The position numbers and the translations under genes were made by a program. A stretch of 8,451 nucleotides of DNA. Origin: DATBFX01 sp034667245. Lineage in GTDB: Bacteria; Chloroflexota; Chloroflexia; Thermomicrobiales; UBA6265. The notes beneath the pieces were generated by a model that ran no database searches, was not told where the DNA came from, and saw nothing but the letters and a program-made list of their open reading frames with translations. The stretch spans positions 1 to 8,451 of the forward strand of contig JAXDKI010000310.1 of NCBI GenBank assembly GCA_034667245.1, read 5' to 3'. Below are positions 1-6,282 of the stretch, in pieces; positions within the stretch are counted from its first letter, which is position 1, and each line of letters begins with the position of its first letter.

Positions 1-813
1 GGCGGCCGAGATCTCCTCACGTGTCGAGACACCGGTCAGGACCAGCACGGTCAGCATTCCGGCCCTGGCCCCGGCCACGATGTCCGTGTCGAGCCGGTCG
101 CCGATCATGACCGACGATGCCGGGTCCGTCCCGAGCCGCTCGAGCGCCATCTGCAGGAGTAACGGCTCCGGCTTCCCGATCACCGTCGGCACCTGACCCG
201 ACGCGGCCGCCACCGCGGCCACCAGACTCCCACAACCCGGTACCAAACCGGCTTCCGTCGGCAGCGTCGCGTCGGCGTTGGTCGCGACAAATCGCGCCCC
301 TCCCCGAATCGCTTCGTTCGCCATCGCCAGTTTGTCGTACGTGAAGGTCTTATCGAGTCCGATCACCACCGCCGCCGGTGCTTCCTCGCCGTACTGCACC
401 GGATGAAACGCCGTCTCCCGGAAGAGTTGCTCCCGCAGCGCGGGCATCCCGATCACGAAGATACCAGCGTCCGCCGGCAAGGTTTCGACCAAGTAGTCTC
501 GCGTCGCCATCGCTGAGGTCAGAATCGATTCCTCCGGGACAGTTATCCCCATTCCCGCGAGCTTCCGGACGTAGTCCGTTGGTGTCGCCATCGAGTTGTT
601 CGTCGCGAGCATGTATCCCTTTTCACGCAGCGTCAGCGCACCCAGGAGATCGTTCACACCCGGCAAGGCTGCGTCGCCACGATAGAGGACGCCGTCCATA
701 TCGAAGACGAACGACTTTGCCGCCCGCAGACGCCGGCGGGCATTCTCCTCTGCGCTCAGGACTTCGGCCGCTGGTTCGTTTGCGCCGGTAACAGTGTGCA
801 TATCGAGCGACAT
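1..813 (-). CDS. HAD-IIA family (NagD-like) sugar/metabolite phosphatase, C-terminus cut by window edge
   Basis: 271 codons are open from the ATG at 813 to the window edge with no stop, so the last residues are missing. HAD signatures are in order: motif I FDMDGVLYRG with nucleophile Asp38 and acid/base Asp40, motif II TNNS at 71-74, the GKPEP lysine Lys214 and motif III GDRLDTD at 238-244 (acidic Mg-binding residues). The stretch between motifs II and III is the alpha/beta C2-type cap that defines HAD-IIA proteins (NagD, AraL, phosphoglycolate and p-nitrophenyl phosphatases). These are cytoplasmic Mg-dependent phosphomonoesterases; the substrate cannot be read from sequence. About 30 residues precede the DMDG core, longer than in typical NagD. 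The frame stays open upstream to a stop near 879 but offers no ATG or GTG there, and GAGG lies 11 bases before the chosen ATG. It is probably the third gene of an operon with the two genes upstream. Family confident, exact function not. Confidence 0.9.
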   Translation of the reverse strand, partial: MSLDMHTVTGANEPAAEVLSAEENARRRLRAAKSFVFDMDGVLYRGDAALPGVNDLLGALTLREKGYMLATNNSMATPTDYVRKLAGMGITVPEESILTSAMATRDYLVETLPADAGIFVIGMPALREQLFRETAFHPVQYGEEAPAAVVIGLDKTFTYDKLAMANEAIRGGARFVATNADATLPTEAGLVPGCGSLVAAVAAASGQVPTVIGKPEPLLLQMALERLGTDPASSVMIGDRLDTDIVAGARAGMLTVLVLTGVSTREEISAA

Positions 814-891
814 CAGTTTCTGGCCCTCATCCAACCGAAACGGGACGGCAGCCGCCTGACATCCCCTGGTCGACGGTCATCTCGGTGCTCT

Positions 892-1857
892 TCAATCCTC
901 GTCCCCGGCGATCGTGGCGGCACGCCTCCGCTTGAACCTCTCAGCGCGGCTGTTCATCTCGGTGAGGAGGGCGGATCGCTCATGTGGCGGCGCCAGGACA
1001 ATCCGGACGTCGACGAGCTCGACACCATGAAGTGCCTTCAACCAGATGCGAAAGACCTCGCCGAGTTCCATCGGCGAAGGCTCCGCGTCGAGCCGCCACC
1101 CGATCTCGAGCGAATCGGAGGCGACCCGGCTCATCACGCCATTAAGGAACGACGGCATCTTCGCCGCCTGCCGTTCGAGTGCTTCGGTCGCTTCAACGGT
1201 GATCCCGGGTCCGCCAATGCCCACTTCAATGCCGATCGGCCCACCAAGCACACCGGTAACCGACAGATTATCCCGTTCGCCCTCGTTGTGCAGAACGAAC
1301 GTCGATCGCGCATCACCCCCGATGCGGCCGCTCGTCACAAAATGTTGGAAGGAGAGCGCGGGATCATGAAGCCGACCGATCTCCCGACGATGTGCCTCGC
1401 GTCGCCTCGCAAACGAGGGGACAGAAGACAGAGACTTATCGATGTCCACTGGTCGCTCCAGAACCGGCACGCCGAGCTCCCCGACCTCTCCGAGCAATGC
1501 TCGTAGTCCGGCGGCGAGCTCCCCCGGGACCACAATCGCCACCGGCGATTCTCGTACCAGAATCTCCACCATCGCCTGTGCGCTGTCTGCGCCACGACGG
1601 GCAGAATAGTCAGCTGCGACGGCGGCGGCCGCGGCGAGCGCCACTTCCGGCTCGTCCCACATCAAGTGCCCAGGTGCCGGCAACAGTGGGAAACCATCCG
1701 GCACCGGCGGATGCCCCAGCCAGACTGCCCAGCCATCGACTCGTGCCAGCTGATCGTACGGCACGATGAACGGCTCGATGGATTGGGCAGCCCGTGCGAG
1801 CACCGACTCGTCGCCGAGCGCCGCCGCCAGCAGTTCCTCCCCGGTGTCGATCAGCAC
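892..1857 (-). CDS. Uncharacterised cysteine-free protein; possible distant relative of acetyl-CoA synthase beta-subunit middle domain
   Basis: A 321-residue protein begins at GTG 1857, seven bases after the stop of the PfpI-like gene. The frame could open at ATG 1923, but that would overlap the PfpI-like gene by 59 bases and add a stretch that looks out-of-frame, so GTG is preferred. There is no signal peptide or membrane helix. Residues 1-100 are Ala-rich, 105-135 look like an alternating alpha/beta unit, 140-165 are basic and helical, and the tail 303-312 is Arg/Lys-rich. The region about 175-300 (GG.AR..F.L, then GIEVGIGG, E..EALER, FLNG, L.IGWR, GE....LK, VDVRI) resembles by eye the domain before the A-cluster domain in bacterial acetyl-CoA synthase (AcsB/CdhC). 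No cysteine is present, so it cannot build the Ni-Fe-S A-cluster and is not an acetyl-CoA synthase. Reality as a gene is well supported by frame length and operon spacing; the homology is tentative, made against remembered sequence. Confidence 0.82.
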   Translation of the reverse strand: MLIDTGEELLAAALGDESVLARAAQSIEPFIVPYDQLARVDGWAVWLGHPPVPDGFPLLPAPGHLMWDEPEVALAAAAAVAADYSARRGADSAQAMVEILVRESPVAIVVPGELAAGLRALLGEVGELGVPVLERPVDIDKSLSSVPSFARRREAHRREIGRLHDPALSFQHFVTSGRIGGDARSTFVLHNEGERDNLSVTGVLGGPIGIEVGIGGPGITVEATEALERQAAKMPSFLNGVMSRVASDSLEIGWRLDAEPSPMELGEVFRIWLKALHGVELVDVRIVLAPPHERSALLTEMNSRAERFKRRRAATIAGDED

Positions 1858-1864
1858 GCCGCTC

Positions 1865-2416
1865 TTAGCCCGTGGAGCCGGCGCCAACGGGTGCCAGCCC
1901 GACGGCGCGGAGCAATGCCTCATTGAACACCGGCAGGTCGCCGGGGACGCGGGAGGAGATCAGATTCCCGTCTTCGACCAGCGGCTCGTCGACGTAGTTG
2001 GCGCCGGCATTGATCACATCATCGCGGATCTTGTTGACGCAGGTCGTCGTCCGCCCCCGCAGCACGTTGGCAGAAATGAGCAGCTGCGGTCCATGGCAAA
2101 TCGACCCCACCGGTCGCCCACTCTCGACGAACCGACGGGTGAATTCGACTGCCGGCTCATGAATCCGCAGGTTCTCCGGCGCGCTTCCCCCTGGGATCAC
2201 CAGAAGGTCGAAAGCGCCGAACTCTTCCTCCGTGATGTCGTCGAACGTGGTGTCGGCGCGTAGGGATCCCCCCTTCTTGCCCTCGATCGTGCCGCGCTCG
2301 ATCCCAATCACGACGACCTCGGCTCCCTGCTCTTCCAGCGCCGCCTTGGGGTCGATTGCCTCCGAGTCCTCGAAGTTCTTCGCCAAGACCATTGCAACGC
2401 GCTTGCGCGATGCCAT
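1865..2416 (-). CDS. PfpI/DJ-1 superfamily protein (type 1 glutamine amidotransferase-like; protease I/deglycase family)
   Basis: 183 residues, the usual size for single-domain PfpI/YhbO/DJ-1 proteins. The nucleophile elbow GSICHGPQLL carries Cys107-His108, and the NFEDSE motif provides the conserved glutamate Glu16 that pairs with the cysteine. VIPGGSAPENLR at 74-84 is the typical glycine-rich oxyanion loop. Members are soluble, often hexameric, and have been described as proteases, glyoxalases or protein/nucleotide deglycases; which applies here cannot be told. A GTG at 2425 is in frame, but the ATG at 2416 has a GGGGGTGAT Shine-Dalgarno-like run just upstream that covers that GTG, so ATG is chosen. 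The stop is seven bases before the next gene, indicating co-transcription with it and the phosphatase gene. A TATACT at 2494-2499 could be its -10 box. Confidence 0.93.
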   Translation of the reverse strand: MASRKRVAMVLAKNFEDSEAIDPKAALEEQGAEVVVIGIERGTIEGKKGGSLRADTTFDDITEEEFGAFDLLVIPGGSAPENLRIHEPAVEFTRRFVESGRPVGSICHGPQLLISANVLRGRTTTCVNKIRDDVINAGANYVDEPLVEDGNLISSRVPGDLPVFNEALLRAVGLAPVGAGSTG

Positions 2417-2493
2417 CGGTATCACCCCCGTTCTTCGGTCTGCGGATCGCTGAAGAGCAATGTCTTCCCGCCTCCGCCAGCGTCACTGGTCTC

Positions 2494-2499
2494 AGTATA
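2494..2499 (-). promoter_or_regulatory. Possible -10 box for the PfpI-led operon
   Basis: TATACT matches the TATAAT consensus at five of six positions and would start a transcript about 70 bases before the PfpI-like ATG. No convincing -35 hexamer lies 16-19 bases upstream, so this is weak; read-through from thrS is the alternative. Confidence 0.3.
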
Positions 2500-2533
2500 C
2501 CGGCGTGCCCCTGCAGGAGCGTCCGAGTGAATG

Positions 2534-2578
2534 AGCGATACGACGAAGGCGGCAGGCTGTCCTGGCCGTCCTATCGCT
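2534..2578 (-). other. Long imperfect hairpin between thrS and the PfpI-like gene
   Basis: On the minus strand AGCGATA pairs with TATCGCT at the ends. Inside are GAC/GTC, GGC/GCC and CAGG/CCTG pairs closing a four-base loop, with small bulges on one side. It sits 27 bases after the thrS stop. No T-run follows, so it is not a standard intrinsic terminator. It may protect the 3' end of the thrS mRNA or be a weak terminator; function unknown. Confidence 0.45.
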
Positions 2579-2604
2579 TCTCGCCGCCCGCAAGGGGTGA
2601 CCGT

Positions 2605-4404
2605 TCAGTCGGCTACAAGCTCAAGAGACTTGCGGTCGGTGACAACGCTCGCCAGCTCAAGAAACGCGTCGACGCTCATCGCTCCGAGATCTTCGCCCGA
2701 GCGGAGTCGGACCGCGACCGCGTCCTGTTCGACTTCGCGCTTGCCGACGACCAGCATGTATGGGACTTTCTGCAACTGGGCGTTACGGATCTTCGCCTGC
2801 ATCCGGTCACGACTCTCGTCCACCACGGCCCTGATGCCGCGGTCCACGAGCTGACGTGCCACCTGCCGCGCAAAGTCAACTTGGTGATCGGTGATCGGAA
2901 TGATCGACGCCTGCACGGGGGCCAGCCAAACCGGGAACGCTCCGGCGTAGTGCTCGACCAGACCACCGACGAACCGCTCCATCGATCCAAGCAACGTCCG
3001 GTGGATCATCACCGCGCGGTGCCGCTCGCCGTCCTCGCCGATGTAGGTCACGTCGAAGCGCTCTGGCAAGTTGAAATCGACCTGAATCGTCGGCCCCGTC
3101 CACTCGCGGCCGAGGGCGTCGAGCCACTTGATGTCGATCTTCGGCCCATAGAAGGCACCGCCGCCGGGATCGATTTTGTACGGCAATCCGCGCGATTCAA
3201 GCGCCTCCCGCAGTCGTTCGATCGCCCGCTCCCAGGTTGCGTCGTCGCCGATTGCCTTCTCCGGTCGCGTTGCCAGGTAGGAGGTGAACTGGTAGCCGAA
3301 GACGTCCGCCATATGCTCCGCGAGCTCAATCACCCCGCGGACCTCGTCGACGACCTGATCCGGGCTGCAGAAGATATGGGCGTCGTCCTGCGTGAACCCG
3401 CGCACCCGCAGCATGCCGTGCAACGTGCCCGACCGCTCGTATCGATAGACCGTTCCGAGCTCCGCGAGGCGCACCGGGAGATCGCGATACGACCGGACCT
3501 GGCTCTTGTAGATCATGATGTGGCCCGGGCAATTCATCGGCTTCAGGTAGTAGTCGACCTCTTCGATCGACATCGGCGAGTACATGTTCTCCTTGTACGT
3601 TTCCAGGTGGCCCGAGATCTCATAGATCTTGTGCGAGGCGATGTGCGGTGTGTAGACGAGGTCGTAACCGCGGGCCAGCTGCTCCTTCTGCTCGAACTGC
3701 TCGACCAGGTAACGAACCATCGCCCCCTTCGGGTGCCAGAGAATCAAACCGGCGCCGATCTCTTCAGAGACCGAGTAGAGATCGAGGTCCCGCCCGAGAC
3801 GCCGGTGGTCTCGCCGCTGCGCCTCCTCGAGTTTCCTCAGGTGTTCGTCGAGCTCTTCCTGCGTCGGCCAGGCGGTTCCGTAAATGCGCTGCAGCATCGG
3901 CCTCTTCTCGTCGCCCCGCCAATAGGCACCAGCGATTGACTGCAGCTTGAACGACCCGATGTCCGCCGTCGTCGGCACGTGAGGGCCGCGGCACAGGTCG
4001 AGGAAGTCGCCTTGCTGGTATGTCGAGATCGTCTCGCCTTCGGGAAATCCCTGGATCAACTCGACCTTGTATGGATTGCTTCCAAAGATCTCGAGTGCTT
4101 CCTGGTGGGAAACGACGTTGCGAACGAAAGGCTCGGCCTTGGCCTGGTTCGCGCGCATCCGGCGCTCGATCTCTTCCAGGTCGTCCGGGCTCAGATGACG
4201 CGGCAGATCCATGTCGTAATAGAAGCCGTGCTCGATCGCCGGCCCGATTGCGAACTTGGCGTCGGGAAAGATCTCCTGGACGGCCTCCGCCATCAGGTGC
4301 GCGCAGGAATGCCGCATCCGCGCCAACTCATACTCCCGCTGGTCCTCGGGTGAGAACGCGATGTCCATCTCTTCCGTGACTTCTTGAACGTTCTCGGCAA
4401 CCAT
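2605..4404 (-). CDS. thrS: Threonine--tRNA ligase (ThrRS) lacking the N-terminal TGS domain
   Basis: Charges tRNA-Thr with threonine in the cytoplasm. 599 residues against roughly 640 in E. coli. The N-terminus enters the editing domain after about 30 residues: RHSCAH gives the HxxxH pair His32/His36, and Cys138 in DLCRGPH completes the editing site that removes mischarged serine. The class II core follows: motif 1 about 216-240, MNCPGH with zinc ligand Cys292, motif 2 with RGFTQDDAHIFC including zinc ligand His343, AFYGPKID at 417-424, and motif 3 region VMIHRTLLGSMERF with zinc ligand His468. The spacing of the three zinc ligands matches the E. coli enzyme within one residue. The anticodon-binding domain spans about 495-590 (WLAPVQ onward). 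ATG 4404 is preceded by AAGAGGAG seven bases upstream. The upstream in-frame extension to 4452 lies inside the T-box terminator and is not coding. Expression should be governed by the T-box leader. Confidence 0.98.
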   Translation of the reverse strand: MVAENVQEVTEEMDIAFSPEDQREYELARMRHSCAHLMAEAVQEIFPDAKFAIGPAIEHGFYYDMDLPRHLSPDDLEEIERRMRANQAKAEPFVRNVVSHQEALEIFGSNPYKVELIQGFPEGETISTYQQGDFLDLCRGPHVPTTADIGSFKLQSIAGAYWRGDEKRPMLQRIYGTAWPTQEELDEHLRKLEEAQRRDHRRLGRDLDLYSVSEEIGAGLILWHPKGAMVRYLVEQFEQKEQLARGYDLVYTPHIASHKIYEISGHLETYKENMYSPMSIEEVDYYLKPMNCPGHIMIYKSQVRSYRDLPVRLAELGTVYRYERSGTLHGMLRVRGFTQDDAHIFCSPDQVVDEVRGVIELAEHMADVFGYQFTSYLATRPEKAIGDDATWERAIERLREALESRGLPYKIDPGGGAFYGPKIDIKWLDALGREWTGPTIQVDFNLPERFDVTYIGEDGERHRAVMIHRTLLGSMERFVGGLVEHYAGAFPVWLAPVQASIIPITDHQVDFARQVARQLVDRGIRAVVDESRDRMQAKIRNAQLQKVPYMLVVGKREVEQDAVAVRLRSGEDLGAMSVDAFLELASVVTDRKSLELVAD

Positions 4405-4431
4405 GGCCGATCTCCTCTTGCGTCTGGCAAC

Positions 4432-4468
4432 AAAAAACGGCCCGCGCCCCATGAGGGACGTCGGACCG
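4432..4468 (-). terminator. T-box intrinsic terminator, alternative to the antiterminator
   Basis: CGGTCC and CGTCCC pair with GGGGCG and GGGCCG around a TCAT loop, with a small GA/C internal mismatch, followed immediately by TTTTTT. The 5' arm uses the same GTCGGTCCGACGTCCC bases that form the antiterminator loop and 3' arm, so the two structures exclude one another. Confidence 0.93.
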
Positions 4469-4699
4469 ACGTGGTTCCACCCTACTTCCGGCTGTGCCTT
4501 GAAAGGCGCGCCGCTCGTGGTCGCCGCTAACGGGGCGTACCGGACCGATCTACCGGCGCTTCAAGCGCGTTCGGCGGTCTGCTCGCAGGTGGTTTTCTCG
4601 ATCCGTTCTCCGGGTTGCCGTCGCAGCCTGGGGCAACCTCTCTGTCGGAGCAGGAATCGGTACTCGTCCTGGTCGACGCGTGGTCGAAGCTCGATTGTT
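4432..4699 (-). ncRNA. T-box riboswitch (tRNA-Thr sensing, transcription attenuation) controlling thrS
   Basis: Stem I is visible on the minus strand. CAGG (4671-4668) pairs with CCTG (4589-4586) below the specifier loop; the 5' side of that loop carries the loop-E sequence AGUA at 4664-4661, and the 3' side reads GAA-A-ACC-A. The specifier is therefore ACC at 4593-4591, a threonine codon read by tRNA-Thr(GGU). Above it, CGATTC/GGATCG and CTCCG/CGGAG lead to an AGAGAG bulge and a seven-pair distal stem GGTTGCC/GGCAACC. A short stem III-like hairpin lies at 4496-4507. The T-box itself, AGGGTGGAACCACG (4483-4470), forms an antiterminator: AGGG/CCCT, the bulge TGGAACC that binds the tRNA NCCA end, then ACGTC/GACGT. 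Uncharged tRNA-Thr should stabilise it and turn thrS on. Start is set by the promoter upstream, end by the terminator T-run. Confidence 0.95.
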
Positions 4700-4705
4700 G
4701 CGGCA

Positions 4706-4735
4706 AGCATAGGGAGTCGCGTCCGGTTGTGTCAA
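4706..4735 (-). promoter_or_regulatory. thrS T-box promoter
   Basis: TTGACA (4735-4730), 18-base spacer, TATGCT (4711-4706). The -35 is perfect and the -10 has four of six matches. A start near 4699 places the first nucleotide just ahead of T-box Stem I. The -35 box contains the TGA stop codon of the upstream carboxypeptidase gene. Confidence 0.85.
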
Positions 4736-5946
4736 TCCGGCTTCGCACGGCCACCGGTGCCCGAGCCGCCGACCACCGAACCCAGCACACCGGCGACGAT
4801 GACGACTGCCGTGACGACGACCGCGACCATCAACTTTCCGTTCATGCCACCGGAACCATCGGTCGCGCCCGAACCGGATGCGGGGGTAGGGGTTGTCAAC
4901 ACATCCACGGCAAGGGGGGGCGAACTGGAGCTCGGCGTCGGCGTCGCTGCGGTGGCGCCGACCGAGGCGCCTGGCGTTGCCTGGGCGATGATCCGGGCCG
5001 CGTCCGGGTCACGAAAACTGAGCACCTCCCCGGTGATCTTACGGTTCGCCGCCACCCGGGCCTCTTTCTGCTCGAAGGCATAATCGAGCAAGACCCGATT
5101 GTCGTCGTACCAATCGTCGGGAGCGACGCCGTCCAGTGTGACGGAGATCATCGTGTTGCCGCCTCGGCGCGCAACTTCTATCAGGCAGTATCCGGCATCG
5201 TCGTCATAGCCCGTCTTCCCACCGATGAGATCGGTATACGTGTTCAGCATCTTATTGGTGTTGGTTACGGTGTAGGCGCCGCCTGGCGTGGAGTACGTCG
5301 GCGTCGAGATCAGGTCGACGAACACTGGGTACTTGAGCGCGTACATTGTGAAGACGGCGAGATCGTGCGCCGATGAATGGTGCCCCTTGACGCCCCAGCC
5401 ATCGGGCCGCACCAAATTCGTTTCGGTGAGGCCCATGTTGCGGATGCGCTCGTTCATCATGTCGACGAAACGACGCACCGCTTCGCTGTCGGTGTCACCA
5501 TCCTGGTAACCGAGTGCGCGGGCAATGGCGTGGGCGGCGTCGTTTCCAGACGGCAGCATCATCCCGTAGAGCAGGTCCTCGAGTGTGAGGGTCTCGCCGG
5601 CGCCGAACCCCATGACCGTCGAGGAGACGGGGTCGAAGACGTCCGAATCCTTCGTGGTCACGACCTGGTCCAATCGACCACGTTCGAGCGCCTCGATCGT
5701 CGTGAAGACCTTCGTCAGGCTCGCCACCGCCACCTGGTCGTGGGCGCCCCGCTGCGCGAACACTTCACCGGTGTCGGCGTCGATGACGATGTAGTGCTTG
5801 GACGTGATCTGGAGCTCGGGTACCTCTTGGGCGAGTGCGAGAATCGGGGTCATACAAATGATCGTCACAGTCAACGCCATGCAGAGCCCGAGGCATCGAC
5901 GCGCGGGGCTCGAAACGATGCGGGACTGACGACACAGGATCGACAA
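4732..5946 (-). CDS. D-alanyl-D-alanine carboxypeptidase (DacF/PBP5-like, peptidase S11)
   Basis: Removes the terminal D-Ala from peptidoglycan stem peptides outside the cytoplasmic membrane, limiting crosslinking. All three penicillin-binding motifs are present: S76LTK with catalytic Ser76 and Lys79, S133GN, and K244TG. A signal peptide precedes them: Arg-containing n-region, hydrophobic LGLCMALTVTII segment and a probable cut after ALA38 or nearby. After the catalytic domain comes a Thr/Pro/Ser/Gly-rich linker (about 322-370) and a membrane helix about 372-393 with a short basic tail, replacing the amphipathic helix usual in PBP5. The start is uncertain. The frame opens at TTG 6006, but the predicted transcript begins about there; TTG 5946 has GGAG six bases upstream and gives a normal signal peptide, so it is chosen. 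ATG 5880 would lose the basic n-region. The gene looks monocistronic, following the tRNA terminator. Confidence 0.95.
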   Translation of the reverse strand: MSILCRQSRIVSSPARRCLGLCMALTVTIICMTPILALAQEVPELQITSKHYIVIDADTGEVFAQRGAHDQVAVASLTKVFTTIEALERGRLDQVVTTKDSDVFDPVSSTVMGFGAGETLTLEDLLYGMMLPSGNDAAHAIARALGYQDGDTDSEAVRRFVDMMNERIRNMGLTETNLVRPDGWGVKGHHSSAHDLAVFTMYALKYPVFVDLISTPTYSTPGGAYTVTNTNKMLNTYTDLIGGKTGYDDDAGYCLIEVARRGGNTMISVTLDGVAPDDWYDDNRVLLDYAFEQKEARVAANRKITGEVLSFRDPDAARIIAQATPGASVGATAATPTPSSSSPPLAVDVLTTPTPASGSGATDGSGGMNGKLMVAVVVTAVVIVAGVLGSVVGGSGTGGRAKPD

Positions 5947-6013
5947 GGAGAACTCCGCAGTGCGATGCTGATTCGGCCGAAACGGACGACGGGAAGAGCT
6001 TCGCAACCACCGG

Positions 6014-6043
6014 ATGGTAGTCAGCCGTAGATTCGGGCGTCAA
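6014..6043 (-). promoter_or_regulatory. Promoter of the D-Ala-D-Ala carboxypeptidase gene
   Basis: TTGACG (6043-6038), 18-base spacer, TACCAT (6019-6014): five of six and four of six matches. Start predicted near 6007, after the tRNA terminator. This leaves about 60 bases of leader before TTG 5946. Confidence 0.6.
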
Positions 6044-6092
6044 GCCGGATGCCCCACCGGGATCTTGATGCTCCGCGGGTCTGAAGCGCGAC

Positions 6093-6123
6093 AAAAACGC
6101 CCGGCCTCAATGGCCGGGCGTTT
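6093..6123 (-). terminator. Intrinsic terminator of the tRNA-Val transcript
   Basis: Nine G/C pairs, CGCCCGGCC with GGCCGGGCG, around a five-base loop (ATTGA on the minus strand), followed by TTTTT at 6097-6093. It lies about 12 bases beyond the tRNA CCA end. Only three Ts follow on the plus strand, so it acts mainly leftward. Confidence 0.93.
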
Positions 6124-6134
6124 CCGGGTACGTC

Positions 6135-6211
6135 TGGTGGGCGATACTGGACTCGAACCAGTGACCTCCACGATGTCAACGTGGCGCTCTAACCAACTGA
6201 GCTAACCGCCC
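6135..6211 (-). tRNA. tRNA-Val (anticodon GAC), CCA encoded
   Basis: A full cloverleaf folds: acceptor GGGCGGT/ATCGCCC with one G-U pair, D-stem GCTC/GAGC, anticodon stem CCACG/CGTGG with loop TTGACAT (anticodon GAC, 6177-6175), five-base variable loop AGGTC, and T-stem ACTGG/CCAGT with loop TTCGAGT. Discriminator A is followed by an encoded CCA (6137-6135). It reads GUC and GUU valine codons. It stands alone with its own promoter and terminator. Confidence 0.98.
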
Positions 6212-6244
6212 GCAAGCCTCCGGGTTTCCCCATCGGTGCGGGAG

Positions 6245-6274
6245 ATTATAGCTAGCGCCTGTCGGTCGTGTCAA
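6245..6274 (-). promoter_or_regulatory. Consensus promoter of tRNA-Val
   Basis: TTGACA (6274-6269), 18-base spacer, TATAAT (6250-6245): both hexamers are perfect. Start expected near 6238, giving a leader of about 27 bases to be trimmed by RNase P. The -35 begins eight bases after the serS stop. Confidence 0.92.
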
Positions 6275-6282
6275 TCTCAAAC

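Noticed and set aside
378..791. Plus-strand frame opposite the HAD phosphatase gene
   Set aside because: Pro/Arg/Ser-rich shadow of a gene with all HAD motifs on the other strand.
1858..1923. Longer ATG start for the unknown protein, overlapping the PfpI-like gene
   Set aside because: The added residues look out-of-frame and overlap by 59 bases, whereas GTG 1857 gives normal operon spacing.
2356..3939. Long plus-strand open frame (527 codons) opposite thrS
   Set aside because: It is antisense to an unmistakable ThrRS. Its translation is rich in Arg, Val, Asp and His with no domain, as expected from the complement of a GC-rich gene.
4405..4452. 16-residue upstream extension of thrS
   Set aside because: It lies within the T-box terminator and the ribosome binding site; ATG 4404 has a well-placed AAGAGGAG.
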